NCBI RefSeq assembly: GCF_038958875.1
Contig: NZ_CP152407.1
Location: 4,590,501-4,654,500, forward strand
From: Acidovorax sp. FHTAMBA
GTDB lineage: Bacteria; Pseudomonadota; Gammaproteobacteria; Burkholderiales; Burkholderiaceae_C
Reading direction: 5' to 3'
Length of the DNA stretch: 64,000 nucleotides
The position numbers and the translations under genes are program-made. Below are positions 32,372 through 41,519 of the stretch, piece by piece. The notes beneath the pieces were generated by a model. It was given only the letters and a program-made list of their open reading frames with translations. It did not search any database and was not told the origin of the DNA. Each line of letters begins with the position of its first letter. Position 1 is the first letter of the stretch.

Positions 32372-33755
32372 GCTCGTGATAGCCAAAGACCTCATCATCG
32401 CGGGCGACTACATCGCCCACGGCTTTCGGCACCGGGCCGCCGAGCTGGCGACCGAATGGCTAGGGCCGCGCACCGAACTGGAAATCCAGCAGACCTTGCA
32501 GCGGGAGGTGGAACAGGAGCGGTGGACGAGCCTGGATCACACGCTGCAACGTGAAGCTGGCGACGATGGTCGCGTGCAGGTCAGACGCTTCAACGAACCG
32601 AAGCTGCAACGCCAGCGTCTGCTGCTGATTGGCCGCTTGCAATGCTTGCAGCGCCTGGGCCTGGCCGACGAAGCGCAGCCTGGCACCTGGACCACCCATG
32701 CCGATGCCGAGAAGACCTTGCGCGCTCTGGGTGAGCGTGGCGACATCATCCGCACCATGCAGCGGGCCATGGGCGGCCAGCCGCGCGAGCTGGCGGTGTT
32801 CGAGCCGGGTGACGATGGAAGAACAATCATTGGCCGCGTGGCCGCCAAGGGGCTGGCCGACGAGCTGCGCGACCGGAGCTATCTGGTCATCGACGGCGTG
32901 GACGGCAAGGCGCACTACGTCGCGCTCAACGCCCGCGACGAACCCGCAAACTATCCGACCGGCGCGGTGGTGGAAGTACGTGGTTCCGCCGAGGTACGGG
33001 CGGCAGATCGCAATATCGCTGCGCTGGCCAGCAATGGGCTCTACAGAACCGATCATCACCTGGCAATTGCCCAAGGTCAGGCGCAGGCCGGCCGTGATCC
33101 GCACGAAGTCGTTGCCGCGCACGTTCGCAGGCTGGAAGCCCTGCGCCGGGCCGGCATCGTGGAACGTATTGCCGAGGGGCTGTGGAAGGTACCCGACGAC
33201 CTGCCCGAGCGTGGCCGCCAGTACGATGCGCAACGCCTGGGCGGCGTAGCCGTGGAGCTTAAATCGCACCTGCCCATTGAGCGGCAGGCGCGCGTGATTG
33301 GAGCTACCTGGCTGGATCAGCAGTTGATCGGCGGCGGCTCGGGGCTGGGCAACCTGGGGTTTGGCGGCGAGGCGAAGCAGGCGATGCTGCAACGCGCCGA
33401 TTTCCTGGCCGAACAGGGGCTGGCCGAGCGGCGCGGTCAGCGCGTGTTCCTGGCGCGCAATCTGCTGACGGTGATGCGCAATCGGGAAGTGGCGCAGGCC
33501 GGGAAGGACATTGCCGCCGAAACCGGGCTGGAGCATCGGCCTGCGGCAGATGGCCAGCGCGTGGCCGGTATCTACCGCCGCAGCGTGATGCTCGCCAGCG
33601 GGCGCTACGCGATGCTCGATGACGGGATGGGATTCAGCCTGGTGCCGTGGAAGCCGGTGATTGAGCAGCGGCTGGGACAGCAGATCGCCGCGACGGTGCG
33701 CGGCGGTGGGGTGTCATGGGAAATTGGACGGCGGCCTGGGCTGTCCCGAGGTTAG
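32372..33755 (+). pseudogene. Relaxase (DUF3363 type), truncated at both ends
   Basis: About 455 codons of a mobilisation relaxase C-terminal region: DLIIAGDYIAHGFRHRAAEL, ATEWLGPRTELEIQQTLQ, SYLVIDGVDGKAHY, IERQARVIGATWLDQQLIGG, YRRSVMLASGRYAMLDDGMG, FSLVPWKPVIEQRLGQ. This is the DUF3363 part of VirD2/TraI-type relaxases of Tn4371-like ICEs and IncP-type plasmids. The nicking domain is absent on the left (replaced by IS91 debris) and the end (GLSRG) runs into the 555-bp repeat. It shows that a conjugative or mobilisable element once lay here. Confidence 0.75.
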
Positions 33756-34299
33756 TCAGGCCGACGCCAGCGATCCCACAGAATGGATTCAACGTGCTCT
33801 GCTGGAGCACCAACTGGGGGCTATCAACCCCGGGAGTAGAGACGCAGACGCGCGGAGCGTTCGGCAGGTGACTCGCTCAGCAGTTCGTTGATTACTTGCT
33901 CACGCGTCTTGCCAGAACTTACATCAGGTGTGCGGATGGGGTAGTTGCTCTCACCATAAGAAAGGCGGCCTTGCCGCATCGCAGCCTCGGTCTCCGCCTT
34001 GACTTGGGCGCGGGTTTTCTCGCTCTTGAAGTGTTCCGGGTGAACGATTACGCCCTTTTCATTGTTGGCAGGATGCTCATATGCTGCCGAAGCCATCCCT
34101 GGAAGGCCCAGAGCAACTACTGCGGTTGCGGCTGCGATCATGGAAGAAAGGGAGAGGCGTTGTTGGGTCATGGTTGAAGCTCCTAAGGAAGAAGGTGGAC
34201 GAAACTTGCATCTCTCATGCCTTGGTCGGCGTTGAGGAGATGTGTTCATCGTAGGGAGCGCACCCCAACAGAATCCGGACAGCCAGATGACATTGTTGT
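33744..34299 (+). repeat. 555-bp direct repeat, left copy
   Basis: Matches 42148-42702 in the same orientation. Ends and the upstream half are nearly identical (a few substitutions, single-base indels). Positions about 33890-34020 are strongly diverged, about 70% identity by eye. Each copy contains a DUF4148-like gene. The two copies bracket the cus operon. Confidence 0.8.
33824..34171 (-). CDS. DUF4148-like secreted protein (left paralogue)
   Basis: 115 aa. Signal peptide (MTQQRLSLSSMIAAATAVVA, then LGLPGMASA) and a mature part with the DUF4148 motif KTRAQVKAETEAAMRQGRLSYG and a second KTREQVINELLSESPAE. Start ATG 34171; the longer frame upstream has no support. Its paralogue at 42226 shares the signal peptide and C-terminus exactly but differs in the middle (KTREQVIAEAKAAMQQGLLS, NYPMPVPNVG). 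The upstream 100 bp is also shared. Function of DUF4148 unknown; close copies are common near metal resistance genes in Burkholderiales. Confidence 0.65.
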   Translation of the reverse strand: MTQQRLSLSSMIAAATAVVALGLPGMASAAYEHPANNEKGVIVHPEHFKSEKTRAQVKAETEAAMRQGRLSYGESNYPIRTPDVSSGKTREQVINELLSESPAERSARLRLYSRG

Positions 34300-34401
34300 T
34301 AAGAATCTGCGTGAATTGGAGCGCGAGTTGGTGGACGTGCGCGGGGGACGAATGCGGAGGACGGAGGACCAACCACACGGGTAGACAGAAGTCACCGGTT
34401 G

Positions 34402-34604
34402 CAGAAAAATGTGCGCTCTTTATGGTGGCCCCAGACAATCGCCGAGCCAAGGTGGCGGAGCAACTCCAAAGACCGGCATTCTCCCGTGTTTCGGAACTCG
34501 GGATTCGTTATCTGCCTTACAGCCAACTGGAGCAGAACCACGCGTCCATGAGCCGCTTTGGCTCCAGCATCAAGCCATTGCTGGAGATTTCACAGCGGTT
34601 GTAA
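34402..34604 (+). pseudogene. C-terminal remnant of an unknown protein
   Basis: About 60 codons, in frame to a TAA at 34602: ALFMVAPDNRRAKVAEQLQR, PAFSRVSELGIRYLPYSQLE, MSRFGSSIKPLLEISQRL. The pattern resembles the C-terminus of some restriction-endonuclease-like proteins, but this is a weak impression. No start codon with RBS is present and the sequence before it has stops. Debris in the same mobile-DNA graveyard. The rest of 34300-34700 shows nothing recognisable. Confidence 0.35.
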
Positions 34605-34706
34605 GTCTTCTGCCTTATGCCTTATTTCTCCTCCATGGGTTGGGCCGGCTGGCATGGGCAGGCGGATGAGTTTTGCAGGGCCGACTGAATAGGCGCTTCC
34701 TCGGCG

Positions 34707-34997
34707 TCATTCCTTGCAGGCCTTCATCTCCGCCTCGAAGCGCTGCTTGCGCAGTTGGTTCAGGTAGGGCGTAGTCAAGGCACGCGGACCATGGTCGAGC
34801 GGCAGGATCAAGGGCTGGGGCGGGCAGTCGCCACGGCCGGTTTTGGCGGCCTCGGCGGCATCTCGCGTGCGCGTGGCCTCGGCCTCCTGGCCGGCCTTGC
34901 GGCCTTGCTCGATAGCCTGAAAGTCAGGGCCGGCCAGGACCGGCAAGGTGGCGCCCAGCATCAGCGCGCCGGCGAGGGGGTAGATCAGCTTGTTCAT
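34707..34997 (-). CDS. Small secreted hypothetical protein
   Basis: 96 aa with a signal peptide (MNKLIYPLAGALMLGATLPVLA) and a charged mature part (EQGRKAGQEAEATRTRDAAE, then LNQLRKQRFEAEMKACKE). A single Cys is in GRGDCPPQP and another at the end. Start ATG 34997 with GGAATCATC upstream. Family not recognised. It lies alone between two pseudogenes, with about 70 bp before the mini-inverted repeat at 35068. Confidence 0.5.
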   Translation of the reverse strand: MNKLIYPLAGALMLGATLPVLAGPDFQAIEQGRKAGQEAEATRTRDAAEAAKTGRGDCPPQPLILPLDHGPRALTTPYLNQLRKQRFEAEMKACKE

Positions 34998-35067
34998 GAT
35001 GATTCCTTTGGTATGCGAAACAGGGGGCTTGAGCTGCATGAGGGGAACAAAGTGCCTTGACGGCGGC

Positions 35068-35184
35068 CTATTGATCCGGCACGGTTTATTGCAGAGTCCC
35101 GATGCCGTTCAACTTGAGCCCGTCGAGGGGCTTCGACACCTCAGCCCGAGCAAGGTTTACGAATAAAGCCTGCCGGATCAATAG
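35068..35184. repeat. 117-bp segment with 14-bp inverted ends
   Basis: CTATTGATCCGGCA at 35068-35081 and its exact mirror at 35171-35184 enclose a 117-bp stretch containing a second dyad (GTCGAGGGGCTTCGAC-like, 35117-35135). The right arm overlaps the end of the IS3 remnant. It resembles a dispersed intergenic palindromic element or a mini-transposon end. Confidence 0.4.
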
Positions 35185-35510
35185 TTGTGCGCCTGCATGC
35201 TCCAGCCCACCACCTGGCGGCTGAACAGGTCGATGACCGCTGCCAGGTACACCCAACCTTCGTCGGTGGCGATGTAGGTGGTGTTGCCACACCAGAGCTG
35301 GTCGGGTGTATCGGGATTGAAACGTCGCTGTACCAGGTCCGGGGCCACCGGCGGGGCTGTGGCGGCTGTCCGTGGTCACCACAAATTTGTGCTGGGTCTT
35401 GGCCCGGATGCCGTGCTGCTGCATCAAGCGGCGCACACGTTTCCTGCCCACCCGGATGCCACGGGCGAGCAGTTCCTTGTGCATGCGAGGCCAATCGCAT
35501 CAAGCTCGCC
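35185..35510 (-). pseudogene. IS3-family OrfB fragment, frameshifted
   Basis: Minus-strand remnant: MHKELLARGIRVGRKRVRRL, MQQHGIRAKTQHKFVVTTDS, then a one-base frame change near 35355, then PVAPDLVQRRFNPDTPDQLW and TDEGWVYLAAVIDLFSRQVV, stopping at MQAHNY. The first catalytic Asp of the DDE triad (usually GDITYI) is replaced by Asn (GNTTYI) and the rest is missing. Insertion of this IS changed the last codons of cusA. Nonfunctional. Confidence 0.7.
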
Positions 35511-38500
35511 TTCTTCGAAGTTCAAACTGCTTGACCAAGCCATAAATAGCGGGAATTACTGCCAGCGTCAGCACGGTCGAGGAAATCATCCCTCCAACCA
35601 TCGGTGCAGCGATACGACTCATGACTTCCGAGCCTGTGCCAGTTCCCCACAGGATGGGAAGCAAGCCAGCCATGATGGCGACCACAGTCATCATCTTGGG
35701 ACGCACCCGCTCAACCGCACCCTCCATGATGGCTTCATAAAGATCCGCAACGCCAGGCTCTTTGTTTTCAGCGCGGCGTTTTGCCTGAATTTCCTCCCAG
35801 GCATGGTCTAAATAGATCAACATGATCACCCCGGTCTCAGCGGCCACCCCCGCCAAGGCGATGAAGCCCACCGCGACGGCCACAGACATGTTGTAGCCCA
35901 TCAACCACATGAGCCAGACCCCTCCGACCAAGGCAAACGGCACCGACAGCATGACGATCAGGGTTTCCGTCAGGCGCTTGAAGTTCAGGTACAGCAGTAG
36001 AAAGATGATGAGCAAGGTGACGGGAATGACCACCTTCATCTTTTGCACCGCACGTTCCATCGACTCAAACTGGCCACTCCAGGTCGCGTAGTAGCCCGGC
36101 GGAAACTTTACCTGTTCGTTCACGGCTTTGCGCGCGTCTGCCACATAGCTGCCGATGTCACGCTCACGGATGTCCACGAAGATGTAAGCAGACAGAAGCG
36201 CATTTTCAGTGCGGATCCCGGGCGCGCCCTTTGCCACTTCGACCCGGGCCACCTGCCCCAGCGGCACCATCGCTCCGTCCATGGTGGGCACCAGCACTTC
36301 GCGGGCGATCTGCTGGGGGTCGGTGCGCAGCTCGCGCGGGTAGCGCACCGTGACGCCGAAGCGCTCGCGGCCTTCGACCGTCGTGGTGACCATTTCTCCG
36401 CCCAGCGCCGTACCTACGACGTCCAGCAAATCTCCGACCGCCAGACCGTAGCGCGCAAGTTGCTCTCGGTCGGGCTCGATGTTGAGGTAGAAGCCCCCCG
36501 TGATGCGCTCAGCGAAAGCGGAGGTCGTTCCCGGCACCTGCTTGACCACGGTTTCAATCTCGCGCGCCAAGCGTTCCATTTCGGTCAAGTCATTGCCGTA
36601 GACCTTGATGCCAATGGGCGTGCGAATGCCGGTGGACAGCATATCGATGCGCGCCTTGATGGGCATGGTCCAGGCGTTGGACACGCCGGGGAACTGAAGT
36701 GCCTTGTCCAGTTCGGCGATGAGCTTGTCGGTCGTCATGCCGGGGCGCCATTCGGACTCGGGCTTGAGGTTGATGACGGTCTCGAACATCTCGGTCGGCG
36801 CCGGGTCGGTGGCGGTGTTGGCGCGCCCAGCCTTGCCATAGACCGATACCACCTCCGGGAAGCTCTTGATGATTTTGTTCTGCGTCTGCATCAGCTCGGC
36901 CGCCTTCGTAATCGACATGCCTGGCAGCGAGGCGGGCATATACAGCAACGAGCCTTCGTTGAGCGTGGGCATGAATTCAGAGCCGAGCTGGCTGGCGGGA
37001 TAGAACGAAATGCCCAGCACCAGGAGCGCAGCAGCGATGGTCAGCTTCTTCCAGCGCATCACGGTGGCGATGATGGGGCGGTAGACCCAGATCAGGAACC
37101 GGTTCACCGGGTTCCTGGATTCGGGCATGATTTTTCCCCGGATGAACAGCATCATCAGCACGGGCACCAGCGTCACGGACAGCAGCGCGGCCCCGGCCAT
37201 CGCAAAGGTCTTGGTATAGGCCAGCGGCGAGAACATGCGCCCTTCCTGTGATTCCAGTGTGAATACCGGCAGAAAGGACACGGTAATGATGAGCAGCGAG
37301 AAGAACAACGCCGGCCCCACCTCCTTGCAGGCGGTGATCATCGCCTCCACGCGATCGGCCTTGCTGTGCTCGGGCGGGAGGCGTTCCAGGTGCTTGTGCG
37401 CGTTCTCGATCATGACGATGGCCGCATCCACCATGGCCCCAATGGCGATGGCGATGCCGCCAAGGCTCATCAGGTTGGAATTCATGCCCAGCAGGCGCAT
37501 GGCGATGAACGAGATCAGCACACCCACGGGCAACATCAAGATAGCCACGAGGGCCGAGCGAACGTGCATCAGAAAGACCATGCAGACCAGGGCAACGATC
37601 AGGCTCTCTTCCAGCAAGGTGCGCTTGAGCGTATCGATGGCCCGGTGAATCAGGTCGGATCGGTCGTACACCGCCTCGATGCTGACGCCCGGCGGGAGGC
37701 CCGCCGAGACCTCGGCGATCTTTTCCTTGAGGTTGTGAATCACCTCCAGCGCGTTCTGGCCGTAGCGGGCCACGGCGATGCCGGAGACCACCTCGCCCTC
37801 GCCATTGAGCTCGGTCACGCCACGGCGCTCGTCCGGTACCAGTTCAACACGGGCGATGTCACGGATCAGCACCGGTGTGCCTTTTTCCGCCTTGACGACC
37901 AGGCTCTCGATGTCGGCCACCCCGCGCAGATAGCCCTTGCCACGCACCATGTACTCGGTCTCGGCCATCTCCACCACGCGCCCGCCGACGTCCCGGTTCG
38001 AGTCGCGCACCACCTGGGAGACCTTGGCCAAGGGAATGCCGTAAGCCCGCAGTTTCACCGGATCGACGGTGATCTGGTAGGTCTGCACAAACCCGCCAAT
38101 CGACGCCACTTCGGCCACGCCATGGGCCTTGGTCAACTGGTAGCGCAGGTACCAATCCTGCAAGCTACGCAATTCGGCCAGGGTCATATCTTTGGCCAGG
38201 AGCGCATATTGGTACACCCAGCCCACGCCGGTCGCATCCGGGCCGATCTGCGGTGTCACGCCCTTGGGCATTCGCCCCGCTGCGAAGTTGAGGTATTCGA
38301 GCACGCGTGAGCGTGCCCAGTAGATGTCAGTGCCATCCTCGAAGATGATGTAGACGAACGAGGCGCCAAAGAAGGAGAAGCCCCGCACCACCTTGGACTT
38401 GGGAACCGACAGCATGGAGGTGGTCAACGGATACGTGACCTGATCCTCGACCACCTGCGGGGCCTGGCCCGGATACTCGGTGTAGACGATGACCTGAACG

Positions 38501-38631
38501 TCTGACAGGTCCGGCAGCGCATCCAGCGGTGTTTTGAGCACGGCATAGACACCGCCAACAATGACGAACAGGGTCGCCAGCAGCACCAGGAAACGGTTTC
38601 TCCCCGACCAGTCGATGATCTTCGCAAGCAT
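35500..38631 (-). CDS. cusA: Copper/silver RND efflux pump CusA
   Basis: 1043-aa HME-RND pump. The fourth-helix signature GAMVDAAIVMIENAHKHLE is that of the copper/silver (HME4) type. The protein begins MLAKIIDWSGRNRFLVLLAT and has the usual twelve transmembrane helices and two periplasmic loops. It exports Cu(I)/Ag(I) with CusB and CusC encoded upstream in the same operon. The C-terminus is altered: after YGLVKQFEL the sequence reads RRRRA and stops inside the joined IS3 fragment, so a few native residues are lost. The core fold is not affected. Confidence 0.9.
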   Translation of the reverse strand: MLAKIIDWSGRNRFLVLLATLFVIVGGVYAVLKTPLDALPDLSDVQVIVYTEYPGQAPQVVEDQVTYPLTTSMLSVPKSKVVRGFSFFGASFVYIIFEDGTDIYWARSRVLEYLNFAAGRMPKGVTPQIGPDATGVGWVYQYALLAKDMTLAELRSLQDWYLRYQLTKAHGVAEVASIGGFVQTYQITVDPVKLRAYGIPLAKVSQVVRDSNRDVGGRVVEMAETEYMVRGKGYLRGVADIESLVVKAEKGTPVLIRDIARVELVPDERRGVTELNGEGEVVSGIAVARYGQNALEVIHNLKEKIAEVSAGLPPGVSIEAVYDRSDLIHRAIDTLKRTLLEESLIVALVCMVFLMHVRSALVAILMLPVGVLISFIAMRLLGMNSNLMSLGGIAIAIGAMVDAAIVMIENAHKHLERLPPEHSKADRVEAMITACKEVGPALFFSLLIITVSFLPVFTLESQEGRMFSPLAYTKTFAMAGAALLSVTLVPVLMMLFIRGKIMPESRNPVNRFLIWVYRPIIATVMRWKKLTIAAALLVLGISFYPASQLGSEFMPTLNEGSLLYMPASLPGMSITKAAELMQTQNKIIKSFPEVVSVYGKAGRANTATDPAPTEMFETVINLKPESEWRPGMTTDKLIAELDKALQFPGVSNAWTMPIKARIDMLSTGIRTPIGIKVYGNDLTEMERLAREIETVVKQVPGTTSAFAERITGGFYLNIEPDREQLARYGLAVGDLLDVVGTALGGEMVTTTVEGRERFGVTVRYPRELRTDPQQIAREVLVPTMDGAMVPLGQVARVEVAKGAPGIRTENALLSAYIFVDIRERDIGSYVADARKAVNEQVKFPPGYYATWSGQFESMERAVQKMKVVIPVTLLIIFLLLYLNFKRLTETLIVMLSVPFALVGGVWLMWLMGYNMSVAVAVGFIALAGVAAETGVIMLIYLDHAWEEIQAKRRAENKEPGVADLYEAIMEGAVERVRPKMMTVVAIMAGLLPILWGTGTGSEVMSRIAAPMVGGMISSTVLTLAVIPAIYGLVKQFELRRRRA

Positions 38632-38646
38632 ATTTTTTCCCGAAAA

Positions 38647-40251
38647 TCAGTTGTGACCGGCGTGAGGATTGGCCGTGGCTTTGCCCAGGGGTCGGGCGGC
38701 GGTGATCACCCATTCGCCTTGATCGCGTTCGACGAACTCAAAGGCAACCAGGGCACCCGGCTTGAGCTCCTTGAGCAAGCCGCTGTGGGCGACCTTGAAC
38801 TCCATCGACATGGCGGGCCATTTGAGACTGGGCACCGGGCCATGTGCCAGCGTCACCGTGGAGGACTTCGTATCGATGTCCTCTACTGTGCCTTCGGCTT
38901 GGTGACCCACGCCTGTGACGGCCTTGGTGCTTGCTGATCCATCAGGAGTGGCTTGAGTCCCGTGTCCTGTATGCCCCAGGCCTCCGATGGCGGCTTTGAG
39001 GTTGCTTTCCGCATCGATGAGGAAATTGGCGGCCACTACGACCATCTCACCGTCCTGCACGCCCTCGATAATTTCGATGCGGTCCTCGCTGCGCGCGCCG
39101 ACCTTGACTTCGCGGGGCTCGAAACGCCCCTCCTTGAGTTGCACCAGAACGATCTGCCGTGTTCCGCTGTCGATAACCGCCGACGTCGGTACCGTCAGCA
39201 CGGTGCCCTTGGAGGCGGCGGGCAGTTCCACCTGTGCAAACATGCCCGGCTTTAGCAACCCACCTGCATTGGTCAATTCGACCCGCACGGGCACGGTGCG
39301 AGTTTCAGCCGTGAGCGTTGGATAGACGTAGGTGATGGAACCGGTGAATACCTTGTCCGGGTAGGCGTTGATGCGAACCGTGGCCTTTGCCCCTGTTTTG
39401 ACCATGCCGATGTCCTGCTCGAATACATCGGCTATCACCCACACTGAAGACAGGTTAGTGACCTGGTAGAGCGCGTCGCCTGGCATGAAACGCATGCCCT
39501 GTACCGCCTTTTTCTCGGTCACGATGCCTGCCACCGGCGAGCGAAATGTGAGGGTGCGGCGCGCCGTGCCCGACTGAGTCAGCGCCTTCACCTGCTCGTC
39601 CGAAATATCCCAGTTGCGCAGGCGCGTCAGGCCCGATTCGGCGAGTTCTCGCATTCCTTTCTGTGTTTCCTCGCTGGCGCCCTTCAAGGCGTCGACCCCT
39701 TGGGCGGCAATCGCATATTCGCGTTGCGCCGACACCAGCTCTGGGCTGTAGACCTCGAACAACGGCTGGCCCTTGCCCACGGCCTGGCCGGTGGCGTTGA
39801 CATGCAAGCGTTCGACGTAGCCCTCGAACTTGGGGGTGATGGCGTAGGTCAGGCGCTCGTCGGGTTCGATGCGGCCTGCCGCGCGCACCATCTTGTCCAG
39901 GTTGCGCAGGCTGACAGCCTCAACGCGCACCCCGAGCTTCTGAACCTTGTCGGTGCTGATCTTGATCTGGTTGGCGCTTCCGGCTTCCGGTTCCTGATCG
40001 CCCTCGTAGACGGGGATGTAATCCATCCCCATCGGGTCCTTCTTGGGCGTGGGGGACGTATCGGGCAAGCCCATCGGATTGCGGTAATAGAGAACCTTGC
40101 GCTCCTTCTTATCGTTTGCCGAAGCAACAGTCGATGTCGCCTGCACTGATCCATGTGCAGCGGACTGGCGTTGCCCGTACCAATAGCCGCCTCCCGCAGC
40201 CAGTGCCGTGGCGGCCAGCACGAGCGCGCCCACCTTGATAGTTGTTGTCAT
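38647..40251 (-). CDS. cusB: Periplasmic adaptor CusB with fused CusF-like domain
   Basis: 534 aa. Membrane anchor/signal (VGALVLAATALAAGGGYWYG), a heavy-metal-binding domain (HMBD, about 55-80: YYRNPMGLPDTSPTPKKDPMG), the adaptor body with barrel-sandwich and helical hairpin (about 95-415), and after a linker a C-terminal CusF-like domain (about 450-525: EGTVEDIDTKSSTVTLAHGP, LKWPAMSMEFKVAHSGLL) with the Trp/Met ligands (KWPAMSM). CusF is a separate protein in E. coli; here the chaperone is built into the adaptor. 15 bp to cusA; overlaps cusC by 4 bp. Ends ANPHAGHN, a His-containing tail. Confidence 0.9.
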   Translation of the reverse strand: MTTTIKVGALVLAATALAAGGGYWYGQRQSAAHGSVQATSTVASANDKKERKVLYYRNPMGLPDTSPTPKKDPMGMDYIPVYEGDQEPEAGSANQIKISTDKVQKLGVRVEAVSLRNLDKMVRAAGRIEPDERLTYAITPKFEGYVERLHVNATGQAVGKGQPLFEVYSPELVSAQREYAIAAQGVDALKGASEETQKGMRELAESGLTRLRNWDISDEQVKALTQSGTARRTLTFRSPVAGIVTEKKAVQGMRFMPGDALYQVTNLSSVWVIADVFEQDIGMVKTGAKATVRINAYPDKVFTGSITYVYPTLTAETRTVPVRVELTNAGGLLKPGMFAQVELPAASKGTVLTVPTSAVIDSGTRQIVLVQLKEGRFEPREVKVGARSEDRIEIIEGVQDGEMVVVAANFLIDAESNLKAAIGGLGHTGHGTQATPDGSASTKAVTGVGHQAEGTVEDIDTKSSTVTLAHGPVPSLKWPAMSMEFKVAHSGLLKELKPGALVAFEFVERDQGEWVITAARPLGKATANPHAGHN

Positions 40252-41519
40252 AGATCTTCTCCCACGATGCGCTCGATGTCCGCCAGACGCATCTGGGCTG
40301 CAACTCCTGCTTTGACTTGATTGAGTTTGGCTTGTCGTATCTGTCTCTGTGCATCCAGCAGGGTGGCGAAATCCACCTTGCCCGATTCGTAGCCTGCCAA
40401 AGCCGACCGGAACGTCAGCTCCGACTGGGGTAGCAGGCTGTCCGTGGTCAACGCCAGCGTACGGCGAGCCGCATCCAGGCCCGCCAAGTTTTCATACAGA
40501 TCCGCCAGTACCTGGTTGGTGGCCGCTTCGCGGCGCGAGCGGGCGGCATCCAGCATGGCCTGTGCTTCCTGCTCCTGTGCGCGCCGGGTGTCCTGCTGCA
40601 AGGGAATGGTGACCTCGACCATCAACTCCCATTCCCGGATCGACTTACCGTACTGGATGGGTGACACCCCCACCGCAAAGTCCGGATAGCGGTTCTTGTA
40701 GGTGAGTTCACGGTTCTTTTCTGCAGCCTGGATTTGTGACTCCTCGGTTCTCAGCAGCGGATTGCTGGACCGTGCACGCTGCTCCAGGACATCAAATCGC
40801 ATGGTCTCAGGCGCCGGAAGTGTGCGAATGCTCTCTGGCGTAGCCAGCATCTCGCTGGCAGGGCGCCCCACGAGCGCTTTCAGCTTGGCCTGCAACTGAC
40901 TTCGCTCTGCTTCGAGTGCAATCAATTCGTTGCGCATGGTGGTTTGCTCCAGCTGCGCACGAATCACGTCCTGCTGCGCGGCCAGGCCACCGGCGTAGCG
41001 CACCTGGGCGACTTTTTCCAGGCGATTAATCAGGTCCAGGATCTCCCTGGTCAGCCGCTCGTTCTGGTCCAGATAGTAGAGTTGGGCGTATGTCGTCTTG
41101 ATCTTGGTCGCTAGTTCACTCCAAGTGCCAGCCACTCGCCCTCGAGCCGCCTCGGCCTGCAATTGGGCCGATTCACGCTTGAGGCCCCGTTTCCCAAACC
41201 ACGGCAATTCCTGTGTGAGCAGGTATCGCGTGCTGCCCACACGCCCTGGCAGCAGCGTCGGGTTGCGCTCGCCCATCCGGGTAAGGTCACGAAGTTCCAT
41301 GCTGAACTTTGGATCCGGCAAGGCACCCGCGGGTACGACACGCTCGGCAGCGGCATCGGCATCAAAACGCATGCTTGCGATTTCGGGGTTTCGCTCCCTG
41401 GCCGCTTGCAGCAACCCTTCAACACTCGACCCAAGCTTGACCTCCTGCGCGTAAACCATCGAGCTCAGCGCGAGAGACACCATTACCACACCCAACGACA
41501 GGCGATTCCTCATAGGCAT
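40248..41519 (-). CDS. cusC: Outer membrane channel CusC
   Basis: 423 aa from the second ATG of the run (41519); ATG 41522 is 3 nt upstream and too close to GGGGAGG, and ATG 41513 is further in. Signal peptide (ending VYAQ), no lipobox, two TolC repeats (about 35-225 and 240-415: ELATKIKTTYAQLYYLDQNE; RTLALTTDSLLPQSELTFRS). It is the outer membrane partner of CusBA and overlaps cusB by 4 bp. It overlaps the DUF2789 gene upstream, so the four genes form one translationally coupled operon. Confidence 0.87.
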   Translation of the reverse strand: MPMRNRLSLGVVMVSLALSSMVYAQEVKLGSSVEGLLQAARERNPEIASMRFDADAAAERVVPAGALPDPKFSMELRDLTRMGERNPTLLPGRVGSTRYLLTQELPWFGKRGLKRESAQLQAEAARGRVAGTWSELATKIKTTYAQLYYLDQNERLTREILDLINRLEKVAQVRYAGGLAAQQDVIRAQLEQTTMRNELIALEAERSQLQAKLKALVGRPASEMLATPESIRTLPAPETMRFDVLEQRARSSNPLLRTEESQIQAAEKNRELTYKNRYPDFAVGVSPIQYGKSIREWELMVEVTIPLQQDTRRAQEQEAQAMLDAARSRREAATNQVLADLYENLAGLDAARRTLALTTDSLLPQSELTFRSALAGYESGKVDFATLLDAQRQIRQAKLNQVKAGVAAQMRLADIERIVGEDL

